Notes: generated by a model not told the origin, from the letters alone. Numbered from the stretch's first letter, positions 53,069 to 61,750 are shown. The stretch is DNA of 64,000 bases from Aquisediminimonas profunda (GCF_019443285.1 NZ_CP080327.1:992001-1056000); one strand, 5' to 3'. Translations and numbers: made by a program.

Positions 53069-55434
53069 CAGCTTGCCTCTCGCAGTTGGCAAAGGCGCCA
53101 GATTTTTTCTGGTGTTGCTGGCATATCAACATGGTCAATTCCGAGTGCGTTGCACACCGCATTGATGACCGCTGGGGGTGATCCAATTGCGCCCGCTTCG
53201 CCGCAGCCCTTCATGCCCAAAGGATTGGAGGGCGAGGGAGTTTCGCAAAAAGTCAGTTTGAAATCAGGAATACCATCGGCGCGTGGCATCCCATAATCCA
53301 TATAGGATGCAGTGACGAGTTGTGCAGTATCGGGGTCGTAAACCGCCTGTTCCCAAAGCGCTTGCCCAATCCCCTGCGTTATGCCCCCATGGACCTGGCC
53401 TTCGACGATCATCGGGTTGGCGATAACGCCAAAATCGTCGGCCGCGCAGAACGAATCAACACGCACAACACCCGTTTGCGGATCAATCTCCACTTCGCAA
53501 ACATAGACGCCGGCAGGGTAGGTGAAATTGGGCGGATCAAAGAAGCTGGTGGCAACCAACCCAGGCTCTATTTCGCTGGTCGGGAAAGCCGCGGCAGCGT
53601 GAGCCGCGAAGGCCATTTCACCGAAGGCTACCGTGCGGTTGGTCGCTTTGCTGGAAAAGACACCATCATCGAACTCGACCGTTTCCGCGTCTACCTCTAA
53701 CAGATATGCGGAGATCAACTTTCCCTTGGCGATGATCTTGTCGCAGGAATTGAGAACTGCCGACATGCCGACTGAAGCGCGCGAGCCATAGGTGCCAGTG
53801 CCCGCCTGTATGCGATCCGTGTCGCCCTGGATGACGCTGATATTTTCCATCGGCACGCCGAACCGGTCAGCCACGACCTGCGCAAAGGTTGTTTGATGCC
53901 CTTGCCCGTGGCTGTGAGCACCGGTCAAAACCTCAATCGTGCCGACTGGATGGACGCGAACTTCAGCAGATTCCCACATGTTGCCGCCGCCGCCCAATTT
54001 TGCGAGCAATGCCGATGGCCCAATGCCACAGGCCTCTACATAGGCTGAAATACCCACGCCGCGGATCAGGCCCTTTGCTTCAGAGCCCGCCTTTCGTTCA
54101 GCATAATTGCTGTAGTCAGCAAGAGAAAGGGCAGCATCAAGGCAAGCTTCGTAGCTGCCGCTATCATACTCATACACCAGAGGCGTCTGGTGCGGGAAAG
54201 ATCTGATGAAGTTTCGGCGGCGTATCTCGGCTTGATCGACGCCCAGCTTTGCAGCAGCGACATTGACGATGCGCTCAATCACATAGGCGGCCTCAGGTCG
54301 CCCTGCGCCGCGATAAGCATCAACGGGGCAGGTGTTGGTATAGACGCCCTCCACACGACAGTAAGCCGCAGGTATCGCATACTGTCCGCATAGCATTGTC
54401 GCGTACATATAGGTTGGAATCAGGGCGCCAGAGAAGGAAATATAGCCGCCCAGATTTGCCAAGGTGTGCACCTTCAGCCCTAGAAAGCGACCCTCTCCGT
54501 CCATGGCAAGTTCAGCGTATGTCAAATGATCGCGGCCATGTGCATCTGTCAGGAAGGACTCGGAGCGATCCGCCGTCCATTTAACAGGGCGATCAATCAA
54601 CTTGGCAGCAAAGGCTACCGCCATTTCTTCCTGATAAGCTGGGGCCTTGGATCCAAAGCCTCCACCTACATCGGGAGCAACAACGCGCAATTTATGTTCA
54701 GCGGCCAAACCGAAAACTGCTGAAAACAGCATGCGCATTCCAATCGGATTCTGGTGCGTGATGTAGATCGTCATCCGCTCCTCGACGCCTTCCCATTGAA
54801 CGTTGATCGCGCGCGGCTCTATTGCATTGGGAACGAGGCGATTGTTGTAGAGTGTTATGGACACTCTGTGCGTTGCGTTAGCAAAGGCTTTATCCGTCGC
54901 TGCTTCGTCGCCAATCTCCCAATCAAATGCTCGGTTGTTGGCAATGCCAGGATGGAGTTGTGGCGCACCGTCGGCAAGGGCCCTGGTTGGGTCTGCAACG
55001 ACGGGCAGTTCGTCATAGTCGACTGCGATCGCCTCAGCTGCGTCGCGCGCTTGTTCACGTGACTCAGCGACAACAAGGGCAACCGGCTCGCCCGCATATC
55101 GAGCTGCATCTGTGGCCAGCGCATTCCTGATGCCGGCCTTGATCTCACTCCCATCGCGCGAATGGAGCATCCAGATGTTCGGAAGGGGCGGGTACTGTGC
55201 ATCGAGAAGGTCTTGGCCTGACACAATTCGGATCACACCGGGCATATCGTTTGCCGCCGATGCATCAATATTGACGATGCGCGCGTGCGCATAAGGTGAT
55301 CGCACGAAGGCAGCATAAGCTTGCCCTGGCAAAATCATATCGTCGACATAGCGACCCTTGCCGCGGACAAGTCGAGCATCCTCGACGCGTTTTTGGGATT
55401 TGCCAAATTTGGTACCGGACATTGCCGTGTTCAT
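53068..55434 (-). CDS. coxL: Molybdopterin large subunit, form II CO-dehydrogenase-like
   Basis: A 788-residue molybdenum hydroxylase subunit. The active-site loop reads AYRGAGR (373-379), the form II signature, and not the AYxCSFR of true aerobic CO dehydrogenases. VGGGFGSK (about 256-263), DTDRIQAGTGTYGSR and the catalytic-Glu segment GCGEAGAIGSPPA near the C-terminus are present. It may oxidise an aromatic or N-heterocyclic substrate or aldehyde; CO oxidation is doubtful. Its start overlaps the coxS stop. Confidence 0.9.
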   Translation of the reverse strand: MNTAMSGTKFGKSQKRVEDARLVRGKGRYVDDMILPGQAYAAFVRSPYAHARIVNIDASAANDMPGVIRIVSGQDLLDAQYPPLPNIWMLHSRDGSEIKAGIRNALATDAARYAGEPVALVVAESREQARDAAEAIAVDYDELPVVADPTRALADGAPQLHPGIANNRAFDWEIGDEAATDKAFANATHRVSITLYNNRLVPNAIEPRAINVQWEGVEERMTIYITHQNPIGMRMLFSAVFGLAAEHKLRVVAPDVGGGFGSKAPAYQEEMAVAFAAKLIDRPVKWTADRSESFLTDAHGRDHLTYAELAMDGEGRFLGLKVHTLANLGGYISFSGALIPTYMYATMLCGQYAIPAAYCRVEGVYTNTCPVDAYRGAGRPEAAYVIERIVNVAAAKLGVDQAEIRRRNFIRSFPHQTPLVYEYDSGSYEACLDAALSLADYSNYAERKAGSEAKGLIRGVGISAYVEACGIGPSALLAKLGGGGNMWESAEVRVHPVGTIEVLTGAHSHGQGHQTTFAQVVADRFGVPMENISVIQGDTDRIQAGTGTYGSRASVGMSAVLNSCDKIIAKGKLISAYLLEVDAETVEFDDGVFSSKATNRTVAFGEMAFAAHAAAAFPTSEIEPGLVATSFFDPPNFTYPAGVYVCEVEIDPQTGVVRVDSFCAADDFGVIANPMIVEGQVHGGITQGIGQALWEQAVYDPDTAQLVTASYMDYGMPRADGIPDFKLTFCETPSPSNPLGMKGCGEAGAIGSPPAVINAVCNALGIDHVDMPATPEKIWRLCQLREAS

Positions 55435-55907
55435 TGGGCTGCCTCCATCTTGGCTGCACCGGCTATCACAGCTTTCACGATGTTGTGATAGCCGGTGCAG
55501 CGGCAGAGATTTCCCTCCAACTCGGCACGCACCGTCGCCTCATCGGGACGACCATGGCGGTTGACGATGTCAATTGCTGTCATGATCATCCCCGGAGTGC
55601 AAAATCCGCATTGCAGACCATGCTCCTCATGGAACGCTGCCTGCATGGGGTGAAGCGTTTCACCTTGGGCCAAGCCTTCTACTGTGACGATTTTCGCGCC
55701 ATTGGCCTGCGCCGCCAGTATAGAACAGCTTTTGACGGCCCGACCATCTAGATGAACGGTACACGCCCCGCACTGACTGGTGTCACAGCCGACATGTGCG
55801 CCAGTCAGTCTCAGATGATCGCGCAGAACATGGATAAGGAGCGTCCGGTCTGCAACATCAATCTCAACGGGCTTGTCGTTCACCGTCATCGCTATGATCG
55901 CCATCAA
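55431..55907 (-). CDS. coxS: (2Fe-2S) small subunit of a CO-dehydrogenase-like enzyme
   Basis: A 158-residue subunit with two clusters: C41, C46, C49 and C61 (CDTSQCGACTVHLDGRAVKSC, quoted in parts CDTSQCGAC) and C100, C103, C135 and C137 (CGFCTPG, CRCTGYHN). First gene of the cluster; its promoter should lie in 55908-56130. Molybdenum-cofactor insertion genes (coxD/coxE) are not seen nearby. Confidence 0.93.
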   Translation of the reverse strand: MMAIIAMTVNDKPVEIDVADRTLLIHVLRDHLRLTGAHVGCDTSQCGACTVHLDGRAVKSCSILAAQANGAKIVTVEGLAQGETLHPMQAAFHEEHGLQCGFCTPGMIMTAIDIVNRHGRPDEATVRAELEGNLCRCTGYHNIVKAVIAGAAKMEAAQ

Positions 55908-56130
55908 CCCGCCTCCTGCTTCTGCTCGTACAAGTCGATCATAGCGGCGGGGAAACCGAATGAAAGGGTAGGCATTGTTAGGCCAACTATGCGGGTGTGC
56001 CTTATTGCACTGGTTTGGAATTCACCATACGGCGCCGGACGCAGCGGTACGCGCCAACAGTGCAGAACTCCGGGATTTTTAGGGTGAGGCGGTCCTCGGG
56101 TTCGTCAATTCGCGAAAACCCTGGACTGCC

Positions 56131-56206
56131 TGGTGGAGCCTAGCGGGATCGAACCGCTGACCTCTACACTGCCAGTGTAGCGCTCTCCCAGCTGAGCTAA
56201 GGCCCC
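56131..56206 (-). tRNA. tRNA-Ala (GGC)
   Basis: Reverse-strand cloverleaf of 76 bases: acceptor GGGGCCT/AGGCTCC (one G-T pair), D-arm GCTCAGCTGGGAGAGC, anticodon stem CTACA/TGTAG with loop CTGGCAG (anticodon GGC), T-arm with GGTTCGATCC and encoded CCA. Confidence 0.95.
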
Positions 56207-56213
56207 ATGAGCA

Positions 56214-56238
56214 GGCAGCGCCTTAGTCGGGCGCTGCC
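56214..56238 (-). terminator. Hairpin between the FYDLN_acid gene and tRNA-Ala
   Basis: A 9-bp perfect stem (GGCAGCGCC/GGCGCTGCC, loop 7) lies 14 bases beyond the reverse-strand stop codon. No T-run follows, so it may be a weak terminator or a processing site upstream of the tRNA. Confidence 0.5.
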
Positions 56239-56251
56239 TTGAAATCAAGCG

Positions 56252-56569
56252 TCAGCTCTCGTCCGACGCATCGCCTGTGTCGACGCCCAGATCATCGTCT
56301 CCGCCCAGATCGACTTCGTCGTCCGGAGAGACTTCGGCGTCTTCATCGACATCGATGTCCAGATCGTCAGCCAGATCCGTGTCGACCTTTTCCGGATCGA
56401 CCTTCTTGGCTTCCTCAAACGGCATCGGCTGCTTCGATTTGAGCACGGGCTCGGGATGCCAGGCATTGCCACAGGCAATGCAGGTGACCGGCTCGTCCTT
56501 CATCAAATCATAAAAGCGCTCGCCACATTTCGGGCAGGTACGCTTCGTACCCCATTCAGGCTTCACCAT
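56252..56569 (-). CDS. FYDLN_acid family zinc-ribbon protein (TIGR02300)
   Basis: A 105-residue protein: an N-terminal zinc ribbon (CPKCGERFYDLMKDEPVTCIACG: two CxxC pairs flanking the FYDLMK motif, FYDLN in most members) and a highly acidic Asp/Glu tail (about 60-105). Common in alphaproteobacteria, function unknown. The ATG at 56569 gives MVKPEWGTKRTCPKCG. It is divergent from aroA. Confidence 0.85.
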   Translation of the reverse strand: MVKPEWGTKRTCPKCGERFYDLMKDEPVTCIACGNAWHPEPVLKSKQPMPFEEAKKVDPEKVDTDLADDLDIDVDEDAEVSPDDEVDLGGDDDLGVDTGDASDES

Positions 56570-56669
56570 GAGCCTCAAAACCTTTCAACTTGAATTCTGG
56601 AACTCCGGGTCGAGCCCGGTGAGCGGCGCGCCTTGCCATAGCGGGACGCCGCTGTCAAAAGCCGCGTCC

Positions 56670-58013
56670 ATGCCAAGCCCAAAGTCCTTTTCGCCTGCCG
56701 GTCCGCTCAGGGGCAGCATTGCGATTCCCGGAGACAAGTCGATCTCGCATCGGTCGTTGATGCTTTCGGCGCTCGCGATCGGCGAAAGCGTGATCGAAGG
56801 ACTGCTCGAAGGAGAGGATGTCCATGCGACAGCCGCTGCCCTTCGGGCGATGGGGGCCGATATCGAACGCGGCGATGGCGCAGTCTGGCGCGTCCACGGC
56901 GTTGGTGTCGGGGGATTGCTGCAACCACTGACTGCTCTGGAAATGGGCAATTCGGGTACCTCGACCCGGCTGCTGATGGGTCTGGTCGCAAGCCATGCGA
57001 TTACGGCCACCTTTGTGGGTGACGCTTCGCTTTCGAAGCGGCCCATGGCGCGGGTGAGTGATCCCTTGTCGCTGATGGGGGCCTCCTTCACAGGCACGCC
57101 GGGCGCCGCTGGCGCGCAGTGCCTGCCGATGATGGTGCGTGGGGCCTGCCCTGCGGTGCCGATTGCCTACAGGCTCCCCATGGCGTCCGCTCAGGTCAAA
57201 TCGGCAATCCTCCTTGCCGGCCTCAATACGCCCGGGATCACGCGGGTGATCGAACCAGTGCCGACCCGCGATCATAGCGAGCGAATGCTGAAGGGATTCG
57301 GTGCAGATATTGAGGTCGACATCGGCAGCGATGGCATCCGGACCATTTCCATCCGGGGCGAAGGCGATCTGGCACCGCAGCATATCATTGTGCCGGGTGA
57401 TCCGTCTTCGGCAGCATTCCCGATTGTCGCTGCACTCATCACGCCCGGTTCGGAAGTGACCGTCACCAATGTGGGGATGAATCCGACGCGCGCCGGCCTG
57501 TTCGATATACTCGTTCAGATGGGCGCGGACCTGAGATTCGGCAATGCCCGTGAAGTCGGCGGGGAGCCCGTGGCGGATATCACCGCGCGGCACAGCGCAA
57601 TGACCGGGATCGATGTCTCTCCCCACATAGTGCCGACCATGATCGACGAGTTCCCGATCCTGTTTGTGGCCGCCGCGATGGCCCAAGGCATAACGCGCAC
57701 TTCTGGCCTAGATGAATTGCGCGTCAAGGAATCGGACCGGCTGGCCCTGATGGCCAAGGGCCTTTCGGCAATCGGTGTTCAGGTCGAGGAACAAGCGGAC
57801 GGGTTGACGATCCATGGTCGCAGCGGTGACCCGTTCGGTAGTGGAACAGCGCCGCCCTTGATTGAGGCGGCGCTCGATCACCGGATCGCGATGAGCTTTG
57901 CCATTGCGGGGCTCAACACCAGCGGCGGTCTGACGGTCGATGATATGGCGCCCGTCGCCACGAGCTTTCCGGGGTTCGAAGCGATGCTCAAACAATTGGG
58001 ATCAGGTCAATGA
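56670..58013 (+). CDS. aroA: 3-phosphoshikimate 1-carboxyvinyltransferase (EPSP synthase)
   Basis: Transfers enolpyruvyl from PEP to shikimate 3-phosphate. It has 447 residues. IPGDKSISHRS near the N-terminus, LLEGEDVHATAAALRAMGA, SLSKRPM, RLPMASAQVKSAILLAGLN, and DELRVKESDRL and LDHRIAMSF in the second half place it near the class II alphaproteobacterial enzymes. The loop equivalent to the class II GNAATGCR reads GNSGTSTR. I use the ATG at 56670; the longer frame from 56568 overlaps the divergent gene. It overlaps the next gene. Confidence 0.94.
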   Translation: MPSPKSFSPAGPLRGSIAIPGDKSISHRSLMLSALAIGESVIEGLLEGEDVHATAAALRAMGADIERGDGAVWRVHGVGVGGLLQPLTALEMGNSGTSTRLLMGLVASHAITATFVGDASLSKRPMARVSDPLSLMGASFTGTPGAAGAQCLPMMVRGACPAVPIAYRLPMASAQVKSAILLAGLNTPGITRVIEPVPTRDHSERMLKGFGADIEVDIGSDGIRTISIRGEGDLAPQHIIVPGDPSSAAFPIVAALITPGSEVTVTNVGMNPTRAGLFDILVQMGADLRFGNAREVGGEPVADITARHSAMTGIDVSPHIVPTMIDEFPILFVAAAMAQGITRTSGLDELRVKESDRLALMAKGLSAIGVQVEEQADGLTIHGRSGDPFGSGTAPPLIEAALDHRIAMSFAIAGLNTSGGLTVDDMAPVATSFPGFEAMLKQLGSGQ

Positions 58014-58258
58014 ACGGCGCTCTTGCGGATGCGATCGGAATTTGTGGCAGCGTGCTGTTCATTGGCGCCTTCGCCTATGCCAATCGCGCGCCGGTACTCA
58101 ACAAGCTGATGTTCAACACTGTCAATCTGGTTGGGGCAGTGCTCTTGCTCATTTCGCTCTCGGTACATTTCAACCTGGCTGCGGTCGTGCTTGAAGGGGC
58201 ATGGGCGGTCATTGCCCTAGCCGGTCTGATTTCTGCGATCAGGGAGCGACGGGCATGA
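58010..58258 (+). CDS. Small membrane protein between aroA and cmk (CBU_0592-like)
   Basis: An 82-residue protein with two or three hydrophobic helices (IGICGSVLFIGAFAYANRAP, LVGAVLLLISLSVHFNLAAV, AVIALAGLISAIRERRA). It overlaps the aroA stop and the cmk start by four bases each (ATGA), so it is translated as part of an aroA-cmk unit. The function is unknown. Confidence 0.75.
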   Translation: MNGALADAIGICGSVLFIGAFAYANRAPVLNKLMFNTVNLVGAVLLLISLSVHFNLAAVVLEGAWAVIALAGLISAIRERRA

Positions 58259-58866
58259 TCATTGCAGTCGACGGACCCGCAGCATCCGGGAAAGGCACGA
58301 TTGCCCGCGCAATTGCTGCACATTTCGGTCTGCCTTTGCTTGATACCGGCCTTCTCTACCGGGCTGTAGGCATGGCAACCGTGCGGGCGGGTGGCGATCC
58401 CGATGTGGAGGATGATGCGCTCAAGGCCTGCCAGTTCGACAACGCCGCGCTGGCCGATCCGGCTCTGCGGAGCGAAGCGGCCGGGGGCCTTGCGTCGCGT
58501 GTTTCGGTCCATCCCAAGGTGCGCGCGGCCCTGCTCAAGCGCCAGCGTGACTTTGCCGGTCAGCCCGGAGGCGCGGTGCTTGACGGACGCGATATCGGCA
58601 CAGTGATTGTGCCGTCAGCGGATGCCAAGCTCTATGTCACGGCAAGCGCCGAAGTGCGCGCACGGCGCCGCCAGCTTGAGGATTATGATCGCGACTATCC
58701 AGCGATCCTTGCGGAGATTCTCGCACGCGACGAACGCGACGCGAGCCGCGCCGACGCACCAATGCGCCGCGCGGACGACGCAGATTTGCTCGATACGAGT
58801 GATCTCAGCGTAGATGACGCCGTCCAGCGCGCGATCGCGATCGTGGAGGCACGGCTTCGACGTTGA
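58255..58866 (+). CDS. cmk: Cytidylate kinase
   Basis: Phosphorylates CMP and dCMP. It has 203 residues with the P-loop IAVDGPAASGKGTIA (3-17), the LDTGLLYRAVG motif, DGRDIGTVIVPSAD and the RxxD-type LID segment RDERDASRADAPMRRADDA (Asp-rich, quoted in part). The ATG at 58255 overlaps the preceding stop. It precedes rpsA, as in many bacteria. Confidence 0.95.
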   Translation: MIIAVDGPAASGKGTIARAIAAHFGLPLLDTGLLYRAVGMATVRAGGDPDVEDDALKACQFDNAALADPALRSEAAGGLASRVSVHPKVRAALLKRQRDFAGQPGGAVLDGRDIGTVIVPSADAKLYVTASAEVRARRRQLEDYDRDYPAILAEILARDERDASRADAPMRRADDADLLDTSDLSVDDAVQRAIAIVEARLRR

Positions 58867-59108
58867 TCCGGGCTTGCCCGAACGCACTGTTTTGACTATA
58901 GGCCCCGCCGTCCAGCGGGCGTTTGCGCTCGCGGAGGCCCGATTTTCGGCCCTGACCGCTTTTCAGCGCTCACCGGTGATTTCGTCCCCCCGCGTGTTCT
59001 TGTCGTCCAATGGATGCCGCGTGGACATGGGGTTCGCGGGGCGGTTCGGCCAAAAGACCTCCGGATTCAACCGGACGGCCGGAAATTGTTAAATTAGGAA
59101 TTCACTTT

Positions 59109-60827
59109 ATGGCGACAGCCGCACATCCGACGCGCGACGATTTCGCAGCGCTCCTCAACGAATCACTCGGTGGCGAAGATCAGGGCTTTGAAGGCCGCGT
59201 GGTCAAGGGCACCGTTACGGCAATCGAGAACGATCATGCCGTCATTGACGTCGGCCTCAAGAGCGAAGGTCGCGTTCCGCTGCGTGAGTTCGCGGCACCC
59301 GGCCAGAAGGCCGAACTCGCTGTTGGCGATACCGTCGAAGTCTATGTCGACCGCGTCGAAAATGTGAACGGCGAAGCGATGCTGAGCCGCGACCGCGCGC
59401 GTCGCGAAGCGGCCTGGGACGCACTTGAAACCGAATTTACCAAGTCCAGTCGCGTCGAAGGCGTGATCTTCGGCCGCGTGAAGGGCGGCTTCACGGTCGA
59501 TCTTTCGGGCGCCGTTGCCTTCCTGCCCGGTTCGCAGGTCGACATCCGTCCGGTGCGCGACGTGACGCCGCTGATGGATATTCCGCAGCCATTCCAGATT
59601 CTGAAGATGGACCGCAAGCGCGGCAACATTGTCGTCTCGCGCCGCGCAATCCTCGAAGAAACCCGCGCGGAAGCCCGCACCGGCCTCATCTCGACGCTCG
59701 CTGAGGGCCAGGTGATCGATGGCATCGTCAAGAACATCACCGATTACGGCGCGTTCGTCGACCTCGGTGGCATCGATGGCCTGCTCCACGTGACCGACAT
59801 GAGCTACAAGCGCGTCGGTCATCCGTCCGAAGTCATCAACATTGGCGATACGGTCAAGGTGCAGATCATCCGCATCAACAAGGACACACAGCGCATCTCG
59901 CTTGGCATGAAGCAGCTTGAAAGCGATCCTTGGGAAGCGGCTGTTGCCAACTATCCGATCGGCGCAAAGCTCTCGGGCCGGGTCACGAACATCACCGAAT
60001 ATGGTGCCTTTGTGGAACTCGAACCCGGCATCGAAGGCCTGGTCCATGTGTCCGAAATGAGCTGGACCAAGAAAAACGTCCACCCCGGCAAGATCGTTTC
60101 GACCAGCCAGGAAGTCGATGTCATCGTTCTCGAAGTCGACACCGAAAAGCGCCGCATTTCGCTGGGCCTCAAGCAGGCGATCAACAATCCGTGGGAAGCC
60201 TTTGCGGCGGAACACCCGGTTGGCAGCCAGATCGAGGGCGAAGTCAAGAATGCGACCGAGTTCGGCCTGTTCATCGGCCTCGAAGGCGATGTCGATGGCA
60301 TGGTTCACATGTCGGACATTGCCTGGGGCATTTCGGGCGAGGAAGCCTTGGCCCTGCATCGCAAGGGCGAGACCGTCACGGCTGTCGTGCTTGACATCGA
60401 TGTCGAGAAGGAACGGATTTCACTTGGCATCAAGCAGCTTGAAAAGGGTGCGCCAGCCGTTGGTGGCGCTGCCGCTTCGTCATCGGGCGGTCTTGCAAAG
60501 AATGCCATCACGACCGTGACTGTGCTCGAAGTCCGCGATGGCGGCCTCGAAGTGCAGGCTGGCGAAGATGGTGCGACAGGCTTCATCAAGCGCACCGACC
60601 TTGGCCGCGACCGTGACGAGCAGCGTCCGGACCGTTTCCAGGTCGGCCAGAAGTTCGACGCGATGGTGATCGGCTTCGATCGTTCGAAGAAGCCGAACTT
60701 CTCGATCAAGGCCATGCAGCTTGCCGAAGAAAAGCAGGCTGTTGCGCAATATGGTTCGTCCGACTCGGGCGCGTCGCTTGGCGATATCCTGGGCGAAGCG
60801 CTGAAGGCTCGCGACAGCAAGAAGTAA
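59109..60827 (+). CDS. rpsA: 30S ribosomal protein S1
   Basis: mRNA-binding ribosomal protein of 572 residues with about six S1 repeats (starts at about 29, 114, 200, 285, 372 and 458; for example VDGIVKNITDYGAFVDLGG and LSGRVTNITEYGAFVELE, reduced to ITDYGAFVDL and ITEYGAFVEL). The ATG at 59109 is the family start; a longer frame is not conserved. It lies downstream of cmk and upstream of ihfB, an arrangement common in proteobacteria. It ends with a hairpin at 60840-60879. Confidence 0.97.
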   Translation: MATAAHPTRDDFAALLNESLGGEDQGFEGRVVKGTVTAIENDHAVIDVGLKSEGRVPLREFAAPGQKAELAVGDTVEVYVDRVENVNGEAMLSRDRARREAAWDALETEFTKSSRVEGVIFGRVKGGFTVDLSGAVAFLPGSQVDIRPVRDVTPLMDIPQPFQILKMDRKRGNIVVSRRAILEETRAEARTGLISTLAEGQVIDGIVKNITDYGAFVDLGGIDGLLHVTDMSYKRVGHPSEVINIGDTVKVQIIRINKDTQRISLGMKQLESDPWEAAVANYPIGAKLSGRVTNITEYGAFVELEPGIEGLVHVSEMSWTKKNVHPGKIVSTSQEVDVIVLEVDTEKRRISLGLKQAINNPWEAFAAEHPVGSQIEGEVKNATEFGLFIGLEGDVDGMVHMSDIAWGISGEEALALHRKGETVTAVVLDIDVEKERISLGIKQLEKGAPAVGGAAASSSGGLAKNAITTVTVLEVRDGGLEVQAGEDGATGFIKRTDLGRDRDEQRPDRFQVGQKFDAMVIGFDRSKKPNFSIKAMQLAEEKQAVAQYGSSDSGASLGDILGEALKARDSKK

Positions 60828-60839
60828 TACAACGCATGC

Positions 60840-60879
60840 GCCGCCCTGCATTACCCATGGACAATGGGCGCAGGGCGGC
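60840..60879 (+). terminator. Hairpin after rpsA
   Basis: A 10-bp stem (GCCGCCCTGC/GCAGGGCGGC) contains an inner 5-bp stem (CCCAT/ATGGG). It starts 12 bases after the rpsA stop. It lacks a T-run, so rho-independent termination is possible but unproven. Confidence 0.65.
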
Positions 60880-61094
60880 AGCGATTGTGCGCAATATTAC
60901 ACCTTATTTGTGTCGATTTGAGTGTATTTAGCTCGAATTCCATCATATCCACTTGCATCGGCCGCGTTTTGCGCCATTTTACAGGTGGGGCGCACTGATC
61001 ATCAAATGATCGGGGACAATAAGATCGTCGAATGGTTGTGGCGTTTCTCATAAGGAGGACGTCTCGTTGAACGAAGACTCATGAGGGGTAAGCC

Positions 61095-61373
61095 ATGATC
61101 CGTTCTGAACTTGTTGCATTTCTGTCCGAAGCCAATCCTGGCCTGTCTGCGCGCGAACTCGATTTGATCGTCACTGTTTTCTTCGACACGATCACAGCTC
61201 GTCTTGCAGCGGGTGGCCGCGTTGAACTTCGCGGATTTGGCGCTTTTTCTACTCGGTCGCGAGACGGCCGGACAGGCCGCAATCCGCGGACCGGGGCTTC
61301 GGTTGCCATTCAGCCCAAGCGTGTTCCCTATTTCAAACCCGGCAAGGAAATGCGGGAACGACTGAACGTCTGA
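61095..61373 (+). CDS. ihfB: Integration host factor beta subunit
   Basis: A 92-residue DNA-bending HU/IHF protein: MIRSELVAFLSEANPGLS..., then VELRGFGAFSTRSRDGRTGRNPRTG, where the beta-arm GRNPRTGA is the DNA-binding signature, and YFKPGKEMRERL at the end. It forms a heterodimer with IhfA, which is encoded elsewhere. It lies downstream of rpsA after about 267 bases. Confidence 0.94.
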   Translation: MIRSELVAFLSEANPGLSARELDLIVTVFFDTITARLAAGGRVELRGFGAFSTRSRDGRTGRNPRTGASVAIQPKRVPYFKPGKEMRERLNV

Positions 61374-61393
61374 GGCGGTGGAAAAGAACCCCC

Positions 61394-61422
61394 TTGGCTC
61401 TGATTTTCACCTATCCTATACG
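61394..61422 (+). promoter_or_regulatory. Candidate promoter of tRNA-Leu(UAA)
   Basis: TTGGCT, 17 bases, TATACG ends 12 bases before the tRNA 5' end. Confidence 0.55.
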
Positions 61423-61434
61423 GCCACTTGGTAC

Positions 61435-61750
61435 GCGGGCGTGGCGGAACCGGTAGACGCAACGGACTTAAGCCAAATTGAGTGCTTGTGGGGAAACCTG
61501 CAATGCAGAACTGCTCAAATTCGGGGAACCCTGTCAAATGGCGATCCCGAGCCAAGCCCGGGCTGCAGAATGCCCGGGAAGGTGTAGAGACTAGACGGGC
61601 AGCACCTAAACCCTGGTCGACCCAAGGCATGGTGAAGGGATAGTCCAGACCACAAACGCAAGGACGTGCCTTGCGGCGATGAAAGTCGTAGCTGGTACGA
61701 AAATCCGTTGGGCATAGCCCGTGGGGGTTCGATTCCCCCCGCCCGCACCA
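61435..61750 (+). tRNA. tRNA-Leu (UAA) interrupted by a group I intron
   Basis: The exons are 61435-61469 and 61700-61750. Joined, they give an 86-base class II tRNA: acceptor GCGGGCG/CGCCCGC, anticodon stem ACGGA/TCCGT with loop CTTAAAA (anticodon TAA), a variable arm (GGGCATAGCCC hairpin), T-arm GGGGGTTCGATTCCCCC and encoded CCA. The intron splits the anticodon after its first base (U34/A35), the same place as in cyanobacterial tRNA-Leu(UAA). Confidence 0.93.
61470..61699 (+). ncRNA. Group I intron (IC3-like) in tRNA-Leu(UAA)
   Basis: A 230-base intron without an ORF. The 5' splice site U forms the wobble U-G pair of P1 (exon ACUU with intron GAGU at 61480-61483) and the last base is G (61699). 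Core segments are visible in order: P-like AATTCGGGGAACC (61519-61531), Q-like GATCCCGAGCCAAGCC, R-like TAGAGACTAGACGG (61585-61598) and S-like GGGATAGTCCAGACC. R and S (GACTA/TAGTC) form P7. Confidence 0.92.

Noticed and set aside
59163-60359. Reverse-strand open frame of 398 codons opposite rpsA
   Set aside because: It is a shadow of the S1 repeats and is rich in His/Asp/Val from the reverse reading of S1 codons.
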